Shown one piece after another: positions 55,929 through 63,878 of a DNA stretch of 64,000 nt (the stretch's first letter is position 1; every line of letters starts with the position of its first letter). A program made the position numbers and the translations under genes. The DNA comes from Roseinatronobacter alkalisoli (GTDB taxonomy: Bacteria > Pseudomonadota > Alphaproteobacteria > Rhodobacterales > Rhodobacteraceae). The notes under the pieces were generated by a model that ran no database searches, was not told where the DNA came from, and worked only from the letters and a program-made list of their open reading frames with translations. The stretch is from assembly GCF_028745735.1 (NCBI RefSeq), contig NZ_JAQZSM010000010.1:85741-149740 (forward strand), written 5' to 3'.

Positions 55929-56809
55929 CAGGGCGGGGGCCGGATGGAACCCCGCAGGGGTTTGATCGCATTCTGGTGGTAGACTGGTCAGCCAATTCGA
56001 CTCCGAAACGTGGGGCCGATTCCATCTGGATCGGCAGCGCAGGCGCAGGGGCCACCCCGCCGGAAAACATGCCGACGCGCGCATTGGCAATGGACGGATT
56101 GCGTGCGCGGATCAATGCAGGGCTGAGCGCGGGCCATCGTGTTCTGGTAACCTTTGACATCGGGTTCGGGTTTCCGGCGGGTTTTGCGCAGCGCGTAACA
56201 GGGCAGGCCAGCGCGCTGGCGGTCTGGGACTGGCTGGCGCTGCGGATCACGGATGATGCGCGCAACCGCAATAACCGTTTTGATGTCGCAGCCGGAATCA
56301 ACCGCCTGTTTCCGGGGGTCGGGCCGTTCTGGGGGCGGCCTGTGGGGCGCGACCTGCCGGACCTGCCGGACAAAGGCACCGCACGGCAGGGGCATGGGCT
56401 GGCAGAACTGCGCGCGACAGAAGCGCTGTGCGCGGGGGCGCATCCGATGTGGAAGCTGTACACGACAGGGTCGGTCGGGTCGCAAAGCCTGTTGGGACAG
56501 GCGCATTTGGCCCGGCTGCGGGTTGAATATGGCAGGCATCTGGCGGTCTGGCCGATGCAGGGCGCGGGTGCGCAAGTGGTGCTGGCGGAAACCTATTTGT
56601 CGTTGATCGGGGCTGCGGTACGGGTGGCGCAGGGTTATGCCTGTAAGGATGCCGCGCAGGTTGACTTGCTGGCGCGGGCCTTTGCCGGGGTCGATATGGC
56701 AGGGCTGCTGGTTGCCCCGGCGGCGGCGCATGTGTTGCGCGACGAAGGGTGGATTCTGGGGGCAGGGCATGACAAGGCGCTTTTGGGCGCACTGGATGTT
56801 GCTGCATAA
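55925..56809 (+). CDS. Uncharacterised protein coupled to mobA
   Basis: A 294-residue soluble protein. I recall relatives in Rhodobacterales labelled as molybdopterin-guanine-dinucleotide synthesis proteins on the basis of gene order alone. Visible features are an early acidic motif ILVVDWSA (about 16-23), a second acidic strand VLVTFDIGFGFPAGFA (about 73-88) and NNRFDVAAGINR. The spacing of the acidic strands (VVDWSA, TFDIGFG) recalls DUF429-type RNase H-like folds, which is a guess. It overlaps mobA by four bases, so it is translated with it. No mobB follows. Confidence 0.75.
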   Translation: MTGRGPDGTPQGFDRILVVDWSANSTPKRGADSIWIGSAGAGATPPENMPTRALAMDGLRARINAGLSAGHRVLVTFDIGFGFPAGFAQRVTGQASALAVWDWLALRITDDARNRNNRFDVAAGINRLFPGVGPFWGRPVGRDLPDLPDKGTARQGHGLAELRATEALCAGAHPMWKLYTTGSVGSQSLLGQAHLARLRVEYGRHLAVWPMQGAGAQVVLAETYLSLIGAAVRVAQGYACKDAAQVDLLARAFAGVDMAGLLVAPAAAHVLRDEGWILGAGHDKALLGALDVAA

Positions 56810-56819
56810 GCGTTTGGAA

Positions 56820-56896
56820 GGGGGCCCGCGCGTGGCCCCACCCCCCCACCCTGACCGGACGCTTGCAGCGCCCGGCCAGGCCACGCGCGGACCCCC
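56820..56896 (+). terminator. Long GC-rich inverted repeat after the mobA operon
   Basis: GGGGGCCCGCGCGTGGCC (56820-56837) pairs with GGCCACGCGCGGACCCCC (56879-56896): 18 positions with a single mismatch that a G-U pair could fill, around a 41-base loop. It starts 11 bases after the stop of the mobA-linked gene. Further on, GGATTT / AAATCC near 56930-56940 gives a smaller hairpin. The remaining bases to 57154 show no gene. Confidence 0.65.
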
Positions 56897-57154
56897 TGTT
56901 GCGTCCTTGGATGCTGCAGCCGGATTTGCCGGGAAAATCCCAATGGTTGTATCATATTGATTCTTAACAACTAAAAGTAGAACTAGCGCGAAACCCCGTT
57001 CTTAAACGGTGTTGATGGCGCGATCTGTTGCATAACTTCGCTAAATCGCGCCGGAAAGTGGCGATTGTCGCCGTTATGTCCCGCCCTGACCCAATTCTTG
57101 CCTGATTTCGGTGCGATTGTCGGGGCTTGTGAAATGGTAATTCGGGGCGTGACG

Positions 57155-58060
57155 ATGGACAGACTGACCGAGATGGAAGCGTTTGCGACGGTGGTTGATC
57201 AAGGAGGTTTCACTGATGCGGCGCGCAAGATGGGCATTTCGAAATCAGCTGTGTCCAAGCATGTGTCGGCATTGGAAGCGCGCCTTGGCGCGCGCCTGCT
57301 GAACCGCACCACGCGCCGTGTCAGCCCCACGGATATCGGGCTTGCCTACTATGACCGCGCGCGCCGGGTGCTGAATGATGCGGGCGAAGCGGATAATCTG
57401 GTCGCGTCCATGCAGTCAGCCCCTTCGGGCATTTTGCGCATTGCTGTGCCCACGGATTTCGGTGCCGCGCATGTGTCACCCCTGCTGGGCGAGTTTCTGG
57501 AACGTTATCCGGATGTGTCGGTCAACATGGTTCTGAAGAACCGGTATGTCGAACTGATTTCCGAAGGATTTGATCTGGCTATCCGCATGGGCGACATGGA
57601 TGACAGCAGTCTGCGCGCCCGCAAGATATGTGAAACCACCCAGCGGTTGATCGCCTCGCCCGCCTATCTGGCAGAACATGGGCGGCCTGCGCGGATTGAT
57701 GACCTGAATGATCATCGTTTGCTGTATTATTCGCATAATGCCGCAACTTCGGTATGGCGCATAACCGCCCCATCGGGAGAGGTGCGGCAAGTGCGTTCGG
57801 CAACATGGTTTTCCGTGAATGACGGCCAATCCCTTCTGAACGCCGCGATAAACGGGCTTGGCATTGCGTATCTGCCCAGCTTCCTGTTCGCGCGGGCCAT
57901 GAAAAACGGGTTGGTGCAGGATGTCATTCCTGATTTGCCGCGTGATGTTCAGGCCATGCACGCTGTTTACCCGTCGGGGCGGTATACCCAGCCGAAAGTG
58001 CGTGCGCTGATTGATTATCTGGTGGAAAAATTCAGCAACCGCAATGTCAGCGGCTGGTAA
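57155..58060 (+). CDS. LysR-family transcriptional regulator
   Basis: A 301-residue LysR regulator. The helix-turn-helix lies in the first 60 residues (FATVVDQGGFTDAARKMGISKSAVSKHVSALE, here residues 9-40), and a periplasmic-binding-like effector domain follows (from about 90). The type resembles AaeR/DmlR-like regulators with MDRLTEMEAF at the start. ATG 57155 gives this start; the frame opens at 57065. It is flanked by the mobA operon end and the convergent rlmH, so its target is not evident from context. Confidence 0.9.
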   Translation: MDRLTEMEAFATVVDQGGFTDAARKMGISKSAVSKHVSALEARLGARLLNRTTRRVSPTDIGLAYYDRARRVLNDAGEADNLVASMQSAPSGILRIAVPTDFGAAHVSPLLGEFLERYPDVSVNMVLKNRYVELISEGFDLAIRMGDMDDSSLRARKICETTQRLIASPAYLAEHGRPARIDDLNDHRLLYYSHNAATSVWRITAPSGEVRQVRSATWFSVNDGQSLLNAAINGLGIAYLPSFLFARAMKNGLVQDVIPDLPRDVQAMHAVYPSGRYTQPKVRALIDYLVEKFSNRNVSGW

Positions 58061-58084
58061 CCTGCCAAAGAAGGATCAGGCAGG

Positions 58085-58555
58085 TCAGTCTCTGTGATAG
58101 GGACTGCCTGCCAGAATTGTTGCGGCACGATAAAGTTGTTCCGTCAGCATGACGCGCGCCAGCATATGCGGCCAGACCATTGCCCCGAAAGACACCAGTT
58201 TATGCGCGCGGGCGCGTAAATCGGGGTCCAGCCCGTCGGCACCGCCGATCACGAATGCCATATCCATGATGCCCGCATCGCGCCTTGTTGCGATATGCTG
58301 CGCGAAATCGCGCGAGGACATGACCTGTCCGCGTTCATCAAGGGCGATGATTTCCGCGCCATCGGGAATGGCGCGATCCAGCAGCTTTGCCTGTTCGGAC
58401 GCGGTCACGGCCTTGCGGTCATCAAGCTGGTGTTCCAGACATGGGCCAAGGGACAGTGCGCGGCCCGTGCGGTCGAAACGCGCAAGATAGTCGTCAATCA
58501 GCGCGCGTTCCGGTCCCTTGCGGATGCGCCCGATGGCACAGATATGCAGGCGCAT
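58085..58555 (-). CDS. rlmH: 23S rRNA (pseudouridine-1915-N3)-methyltransferase RlmH
   Basis: RlmH is a small SPOUT methyltransferase acting on 70S ribosomes at helix 69. The trefoil-knot SAM region is visible in FVIGGADGLDPDLRARA and the conserved C-terminus in LTEQLYRAATILAGSPYHRD. Length is 156 residues from ATG 58555, which overlaps the rsfS stop. The pair rsfS-rlmH is a standard ribosome-related operon. Confidence 0.95.
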   Translation of the reverse strand: MRLHICAIGRIRKGPERALIDDYLARFDRTGRALSLGPCLEHQLDDRKAVTASEQAKLLDRAIPDGAEIIALDERGQVMSSRDFAQHIATRRDAGIMDMAFVIGGADGLDPDLRARAHKLVSFGAMVWPHMLARVMLTEQLYRAATILAGSPYHRD

Positions 58556-58956
58556 CAGGTGGCGGGCACACGGCCTGCATCCTGCCACATCTTTTCAAGC
58601 TGGTAAAATTCCCGCACTTCCGGGCGGAAGATATGCACAACGACATCGCCGGTGTCGATCAGCACCCAGTCGCCTGTGTCCTTGCCTTCGACACGGGCGG
58701 TCAGGCGATAGGTCTCCTTCAGCCGGTCCATCAATTTCTGTGCCATGGCCGCGACTTGCCGTGTTGAACGACCGGTTGCCACGACCATGTGATCTGCCAT
58801 GGCTGATTTCGCCCGCAGGTCAATGGTCACGATGTCTTCGGCTTTATCATCGTCAAGCGAGGTCAGAACCAGATCCAGAAGCGCATCGCTGCTAAGGGGT
58901 GCAGGTGCCGGGGGTGCTGTGCGGGCCGCGAGGGCGGTAGGTTCTGTGGTAGACAG
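58555..58956 (-). CDS. rsfS: Ribosomal silencing factor RsfS (YbeB/Iojap)
   Basis: RsfS binds ribosomal protein L14 and blocks subunit joining when nutrients are short. The core is SLDDDKAEDIVTIDLRAKS, ADHMVVATGRSTRQVAAMA, DWVLIDTGDVVVHIF and REFYQLEKMW. Start choice is unusual: a perfect AGGAGG (58970-58965) is eight bases before an in-frame CTG at 58956, which gives 133 residues and a typical N-terminus. The only conventional in-frame starts upstream are TTG codons (59022 and 58995) without ribosome sites. It is followed by rlmH with overlapping stop and start. Confidence 0.88.
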   Translation of the reverse strand: MSTTEPTALAARTAPPAPAPLSSDALLDLVLTSLDDDKAEDIVTIDLRAKSAMADHMVVATGRSTRQVAAMAQKLMDRLKETYRLTARVEGKDTGDWVLIDTGDVVVHIFRPEVREFYQLEKMWQDAGRVPAT

Positions 58957-59121
58957 AGAACTGTCCTCCTGATGTGGAAAAGTTGACAGGGACAATTTAA
59001 CATGCTGCCGGGGGTTACTCAATCATCCAGATGGCGCGTCAGCGGGGTTGCGGTAACTTTTTGCGTAGAAATTACGTGATGCGCCGGGCGTGAAGCGTTG
59101 CCTATGGTCTGATTCGGGCGT

Positions 59122-59223
59122 ATGACAACCGCCATGACACGTTATTTCGACATGACAGACCATGCGCGCCTGCCGCAACGCTTTCAGCGTGAAAACCGGT
59201 CTGTACTGGCACGACTTCGCTGA
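59122..59223 (+). other. Possible leader small ORF upstream of leuC (33 codons)
   Basis: An ATG-to-TGA frame of 33 codons (starts MTTAMTRYFDMTDHARLP, ends SVLARLR) lies 72 bases before leuC in the 273-base gap after rsfS. It is followed by a short hairpin, GGCCC / GGGCC, near 59236-59250. No good ribosome site is seen and leucine codons are not enriched, so a classical leucine attenuator is not supported. I list it only as a candidate. Confidence 0.25.
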
Positions 59224-59295
59224 TCTGCCCTGTCCGGCCCCTTTGGGCCGCTTCCTTCAGCACCGCCAATTCCTCTGATCGCAAGAGAGATCGCC

Positions 59296-60714
59296 ATGAC
59301 TGTAGCCAAGACTCTGTATGATAAAATCTGGGATGCCCATGTTGTCCATGAAGACAAGGACGGCACCTGTCTGCTGTATATTGACCGCCATCTGGTTCAT
59401 GAAGTGACCAGCCCGCAAGCCTTTGAAGGGCTGCGCATGACCGGGCGCACCGTGCGGGCGCCGGAAAAAACCATTGCCGTGCCGGACCATAACGTGCCCA
59501 CCACGCCCGACCGCGAAAACGGGATCGAAAACCCCGAATCCCGCATTCAGGTGGACGCATTGGACAGGAATGCGCGCGAATTCGGCGTCAACTATTACCC
59601 GGTGAACGATATTCGTCAGGGCATCGTTCATATTGTCGGCCCCGAACAGGGCTGGACACTGCCGGGCATGACCGTTGTTTGCGGCGACAGCCACACGGCA
59701 ACCCATGGCGCATTCGGTGCGCTGGCCCATGGGATCGGCACATCGGAAGTTGAACATGTGCTGGCTACGCAGACGCTGATCCAGCAAAAATCGAAGAACA
59801 TGAAGGTGGAAATCACCGGTTCCTTGCGCCCAGGCGTGACCGCCAAGGACATTACCCTGTCGGTAATCGGGGTGACGGGCACTGCTGGCGGCACCGGCTA
59901 TGTGATTGAATATTGCGGGCAGGCCATCCGTGAATTGTCGATGGAAGGGCGCATGACTGTGTGCAACATGGCCATCGAAGGCGGCGCGCGCGCTGGCCTG
60001 ATTGCGCCTGATGAAAAGACGTTTGAGTATGTCAAAGGGCGCCCGCATGCCCCCAAGGGCGCGCAATGGGATGCCGCGCTGGCATGGTGGAAAACGCTGA
60101 AATCCGATGACGATGCACATTGGGACAAGGTTATCACCCTGCGCGGCGAAGATATTGCGCCGGTGGTGACTTGGGGCACCAGCCCTGAAGATGTGCTGCC
60201 CATCACCGCAAATGTTCCAGCCGCAGAAGATTTTGCTGGTGGCAAGGTGGATGCCGTGCGCCGCGCGCTGGACTATATGGGTCTGAAACCGGGCCAGAAG
60301 CTGACCGATATCGAAATTGATACTGTTTTCATCGGGTCATGCACCAATGGCCGGATTGAGGATCTGCGCGCTGCTGCCGCAATCCTGAAGGGCAAGAAAA
60401 TCAAGCCGGGTCTGCGCGCCATGGTCGTGCCCGGCTCCGGGCTGGTGCGTGCGCAGGCTGAAGATGAAGGGCTGGCGCAGATTTTCATCGATGCGGGCTT
60501 TGAATGGCGTCTGGCGGGTTGCTCGATGTGCCTGGCAATGAACCCCGACCAACTCAGTCCGGGTGAACGTTGCGCGGCTACATCCAACCGCAATTTTGAA
60601 GGGCGCCAGGGCCGTGGTGGCCGCACACATCTGATGTCACCCGGAATGGCGGCTGCGGCGGCGATTACCGGTCGCCTGACGGATGTGCGGGAAGTGATGA
60701 CCGAGTCCGCCTGA
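59296..60714 (+). CDS. leuC: 3-Isopropylmalate dehydratase large subunit LeuC
   Basis: LeuC with LeuD isomerises 2- to 3-isopropylmalate in leucine synthesis and carries a 4Fe-4S cluster. The cluster cysteines are in FIGSCTNGR (around 350) and [12 protein letters not shown] (around 410). [17 protein letters not shown] and [13 protein letters not shown] are conserved substrate-site segments. Length is 472 residues, normal. The ATG at 59296 follows AAGAGAG. leuD follows after a 67-base gap that holds element copy E. Confidence 0.96.
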   Translation: MTVAKTLYDKIWDAHVVHEDKDGTCLLYIDRHLVHEVTSPQAFEGLRMTGRTVRAPEKTIAVPDHNVPTTPDRENGIENPESRIQVDALDRNAREFGVNYYPVNDIRQGIVHIVGPEQGWTLPGMTVVCGDSHTATHGAFGALAHGIGTSEVEHVLATQTLIQQKSKNMKVEITGSLRPGVTAKDITLSVIGVTGTAGGTGYVIEYCGQAIRELSMEGRMTVCNMAIEGGARAGLIAPDEKTFEYVKGRPHAPKGAQWDAALAWWKTLKSDDDAHWDKVITLRGEDIAPVVTWGTSPEDVLPITANVPAAEDFAGGKVDAVRRALDYMGLKPGQKLTDIEIDTVFIGSCTNGRIEDLRAAAAILKGKKIKPGLRAMVVPGSGLVRAQAEDEGLAQIFIDAGFEWRLAGCSMCLAMNPDQLSPGERCAATSNRNFEGRQGRGGRTHLMSPGMAAAAAITGRLTDVREVMTESA

Positions 60715-60763
60715 TTTCATCTTGCCCTATATACTCTGGGGTCCGGGGCATAGCCCCGGCGCC
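60715..60763 (-). repeat. Hairpin element with conserved tail, copy E, between leuC and leuD
   Basis: A 7-bp perfect stem CCGGGGC (60733-60739) / GCCCCGG (60743-60749) with a three-base loop. Read on the minus strand it is followed by CCCCAGAGTATATAGGG and CAAGATGAAA, the same tail as in copies C and D. It is inserted against the direction of the leu genes, and directly follows the leuC stop. Confidence 0.7.
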
Positions 60764-60781
60764 TCGGACGAGGAGACGACA

Positions 60782-61387
60782 ATGGATAAATTCAACACCC
60801 TGACCAGCATCGCGGCGCCCATGCCGCTGGTCAATATCGACACTGATATGATCATCCCAAAGCAGTTCCTGAAAACAATCCAGCGTTCAGGGCTGGGCAA
60901 GAACCTGTTTGACGAAATGCGCTTTGATGACAATGGTAATGAAATCCCGGATTTCGTGCTGAACCAACCTGCCTATCGGCAAGCGCAGATTCTTGTTGCG
61001 GGCGACAATTTCGGTTGTGGCTCGTCGCGGGAACACGCGCCCTGGGCATTGCTGGATTTCGGCATTCGCTGCGTGATTTCCACCAGCTTTGCCGATATCT
61101 TCTACAATAACTGCTTCAAGAACGGGATTCTGCCGATCGTGCTGCCGCAGGACCAGGTTGATGTGCTGATGGACGATGCCCGCAAGGGAGAGAATGCGCG
61201 CATTTCAATCGACCTCGAATCGCAGACAGTGACAAGTGCCGACGGACAGCAATTCCATTTTGAAATTGATCCGTTCAAGAAGCATTGTTTGCTGAACGGA
61301 CTGGATGATATCGGCCTGACATTGGAGAAAGTATCGTCAATTGACAGCTTTGAGAAGCAGGCAAGCCAGTCCCGTCCCTGGGTTTGA
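60782..61387 (+). CDS. leuD: 3-Isopropylmalate dehydratase small subunit LeuD
   Basis: LeuD is the swivel-domain partner of LeuC. The conserved loop is [22 protein letters not shown] (around residues 67-88, quoted in part as [15 protein letters not shown]), and the start [17 protein letters not shown] is typical. Length is 201 residues. ATG 60782 is preceded by GAGGAGA. It is followed by a strong terminator, closing the leuCD unit; leuB is not in the window. Confidence 0.96.
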   Translation: MDKFNTLTSIAAPMPLVNIDTDMIIPKQFLKTIQRSGLGKNLFDEMRFDDNGNEIPDFVLNQPAYRQAQILVAGDNFGCGSSREHAPWALLDFGIRCVISTSFADIFYNNCFKNGILPIVLPQDQVDVLMDDARKGENARISIDLESQTVTSADGQQFHFEIDPFKKHCLLNGLDDIGLTLEKVSSIDSFEKQASQSRPWV

Positions 61388-61422
61388 GCGCGCAAAGCGC
61401 TTTTAAATGTGGCTTTTTTCAG

Positions 61423-61450
61423 ACGGCACCCGCTTCGGGTGCCGTTTTTT
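61423..61450 (+). terminator. Intrinsic terminator of leuD
   Basis: A 10-bp stem ACGGCACCCG (61423-61432) / CGGGTGCCGT (61436-61445) with a three-base loop is followed by TTTTT. A weaker hairpin GCGC-AAA-GCGC with TTTT lies at the stop codon (about 61389-61404). The rest of the gap to 61670 has no clear gene. Confidence 0.92.
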
Positions 61451-61670
61451 CTCCACAAATTTGATGCAAAGTCGCGACAGTTCGACCGTGAAATGGCCAT
61501 AGCCTTGCGCAATAGTCATTTGAGTCTTGCGAGGGTGGCGGGAAATGGGCAATTTTGTGGCAAAAATAAGGCGGACGTTTCCGGAAGTTCCGGAAATCAT
61601 GCGTCCCGTCGGAAATAAGCGCTCCGTATTGTCGGAAAGGCGCGGGATAAGGCAAGGTAGCAGGTCGTCC

Positions 61671-62513
61671 ATGTCGCAAGTCGGAAGCGCTTTTCTGCGC
61701 GGTTTTCTCATGGTGCTCCTTGTCTTGGTACCGGCCCTGTTACTGCCCGGTATTTCGCAGGATATTTCGCAAGGACTGACGTTGATTGCGCTGATCGCAG
61801 GTGTTGTGGTGGTGGTGGAATATACTGCGCGCCACCCCGGACTTATCGAATTCCGCGATGCCAAACCTTATAACCGTGCTCGTTTTGCACTGTTTTTCGC
61901 CATTGTGCTCGCCCTGACGATGATGCAGCGCGCGGTCAGTCTGCATGACGGGCAACATGTGCCGCAGATTGCCATGTGGCTGGGCGCTGCGCTTGATTTC
62001 AATTTCAGCCCGGTGCGCATGTTGCGCGCGGCCCTGCCCGCAGGGCTGACCCAGGAACATGGGGCAAATGTGCAGGCCGCGGCCTCGGTCGCGTTCGTGC
62101 TGGCGCAGCTTGGGTTGCTGGGGTTTCTGGCGGCGGTTTACATGCGCTACTGGCCCAACCGCAGTTCGGTGCTGAATGTCTGGGTGAACCTGCCCAATTT
62201 TGACCCGACCAAGGGAATAGATGTTGTCCACCGGCTGGAGCGTGAGGGGCAGGTTAACATTTTGGTAGGGATTATACTGCCATTCTCCTTGCCGGTCCTG
62301 CTGCATATTTCCAGCCTGCTGGTGCAGCCATTGACCCTTGAAACGCCGCTGTCATTGGTCTGGGGTGTCGCATTATGGGCTTTTGTGCCGGTCAGTCTGG
62401 TCATGCGCGGGGTCGCGATGTACCGCGTCGCGCAGCTTATCCGCGCCCAACGTCGACGCATTGCCGATGCGGAAGCATCCGTACCCTTGCCCGTGCGATC
62501 TGCCTATTCCTGA
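61671..62513 (+). CDS. Polytopic membrane protein, conserved in alphaproteobacteria (function unknown)
   Basis: A 280-residue membrane protein with seven or so hydrophobic segments (first FLRGFLMVLLVLVPALLL at 8-25, then 30-50, 68-88, 140-160, 196-216, 226-250). A cytosolic loop contains NLPNFDPTKGIDVVHRLEREG, and the C-terminus is basic (RAQRRRIADAEA). I do not recognise a named family. The ATG at 61671 gives an N-terminus right before the first membrane helix; the frame opens at 61527. The downstream EEP-family gene overlaps or abuts its end, so the two are likely co-transcribed. Confidence 0.75.
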   Translation: MSQVGSAFLRGFLMVLLVLVPALLLPGISQDISQGLTLIALIAGVVVVVEYTARHPGLIEFRDAKPYNRARFALFFAIVLALTMMQRAVSLHDGQHVPQIAMWLGAALDFNFSPVRMLRAALPAGLTQEHGANVQAAASVAFVLAQLGLLGFLAAVYMRYWPNRSSVLNVWVNLPNFDPTKGIDVVHRLEREGQVNILVGIILPFSLPVLLHISSLLVQPLTLETPLSLVWGVALWAFVPVSLVMRGVAMYRVAQLIRAQRRRIADAEASVPLPVRSAYS

Positions 62514-63718
62514 TATGCCTGATCGGGGCCAGTGCCGCCACAGCCGGGTCCGACAGTCCCGATGCCGAACTGCGGCTTGCGTTCTGGCGGGTTGATCTGG
62601 GCGGCCGCGGCCCCGGACTGGCGTTGCGCGACATTCTGGAAAATGCCCCCGCGCCGGTGGCCAAGGCGCAGCTTATTGCGCATGTCGCGCCGGATGTGCT
62701 GGTCCTGTCCGGGCTGGATCATGACCATGATGGGGTCGCATTAGCTGCTTTTCGCGACCTGATTGCCAGTTATGGCCATGTGATGGCGCATGTTTTTGCA
62801 TTTCCGTCAAATGCGGGCCTGCGCACAGGGCTGGACATGACGGGGGACGGGCGCGCATGGGGGCCGGATGATACGCAGGGCTATGGTGACTTTGCCGGGC
62901 AGAAGGCGCTGGCCATCCTGTCGCGATTCCCGATCCTGCCCGAAAAATCCCGTGATTTCAGCGAATTTCTGTGGCGTGACCTGCCCGAAAGCCTTAGCCC
63001 TTACGCGCCCGGGGGGTCCATGCCGGACCCGGTACGACATGGGCTGCAACGGCTGTCCAGCACCGGCCATTGGGATGTGGCGCTGGACCTTCCCGATCGC
63101 AGGCATTTGCATCTGCTGGTCTATCAGGCTGGCCCCCCGGTGTTTGGTGGGCGAAGCAATCGCAATCTGCATCGCAACCATGATGAAACGGCGTTCTGGC
63201 GGCATTTTCTGGATGGCGCTTTGCCCATGCCGCCGCCAGATGCGCCATTCGTGCTGATGGGTGGCAGCAATCTGGACCCGTTTGACGGCGATGGACTGCA
63301 TGACGCGATGCGCGGTTTGCTGGCCCATCCGGCGGTGCAGGATCCGCAACCTGCCAGCGACGGCGCGCGGCACGCGGCGCAGGCAGGTGCCAGCAGCGCG
63401 CATCAGGGACCGCATGTGCATGACACGGTTGACTGGCCGCAGGTTCCGGGGCCGGGAAATCTGCGGGTAAGCTACATCCTGCCTGCGCGCAGCCTGAAGG
63501 TGACCGGGGCGGGGGTGTTGTGGCCGTTGCCCGGCACACCGGAGTCCACGCTTCTGGGCGACCCGGATGACCCGCCAACACGGCATCGGCTTGTCTGGGT
63601 CGATATTGACGCAAATGGCATCTGGCGGGCCGCCGAAAACGCTTCTGAAAGGCCTTTCTCCTCAACGGAACCGGCCCCGGTCGCGACAGCTTTTCCGCAA
63701 CTCGATGAGGGAGCTTGA
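62375..63718 (+). CDS. Exported endonuclease/exonuclease/phosphatase-family protein, start uncertain
   Basis: The protein matches the EEP superfamily as seen in secreted Rhodobacterales members: RLAFWRVDLGGRGPGL, VLVLSGLDHDHDG, GQKALAILSRFPI, VLMGGSNLDPFDGDG and the final RHRLVWVDID. It follows a clear signal peptide, RTLARAICLFLICLIGASAATAG. The only in-frame ATG is at 62375, 34 codons before that signal and deep inside the upstream gene. An ATG at 62467 is placed ideally but one base out of frame; removing one base after AAG would give MRKIRTLARA. The function of these proteins (phosphodiesterase or nuclease) is not known. Length 447 from 62375, about 413 from the signal peptide. Confidence 0.7.
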   Translation: MGFCAGQSGHARGRDVPRRAAYPRPTSTHCRCGSIRTLARAICLFLICLIGASAATAGSDSPDAELRLAFWRVDLGGRGPGLALRDILENAPAPVAKAQLIAHVAPDVLVLSGLDHDHDGVALAAFRDLIASYGHVMAHVFAFPSNAGLRTGLDMTGDGRAWGPDDTQGYGDFAGQKALAILSRFPILPEKSRDFSEFLWRDLPESLSPYAPGGSMPDPVRHGLQRLSSTGHWDVALDLPDRRHLHLLVYQAGPPVFGGRSNRNLHRNHDETAFWRHFLDGALPMPPPDAPFVLMGGSNLDPFDGDGLHDAMRGLLAHPAVQDPQPASDGARHAAQAGASSAHQGPHVHDTVDWPQVPGPGNLRVSYILPARSLKVTGAGVLWPLPGTPESTLLGDPDDPPTRHRLVWVDIDANGIWRAAENASERPFSSTEPAPVATAFPQLDEGA

Positions 63719-63878
63719 AAGACCAGCCCATTTGGGCGCAAGCGCCGCGCTGGTGGAAGGCGGCACCGTCGAATAAGCCGGTCCGCTGCATCAATCTGTT
63801 TTCAGGACATCCTTGCAGACAAGTGCTGCTGAATTCGTTAGATAATTCATGTATTCTGCGGCGAAAAGGACATCATAC

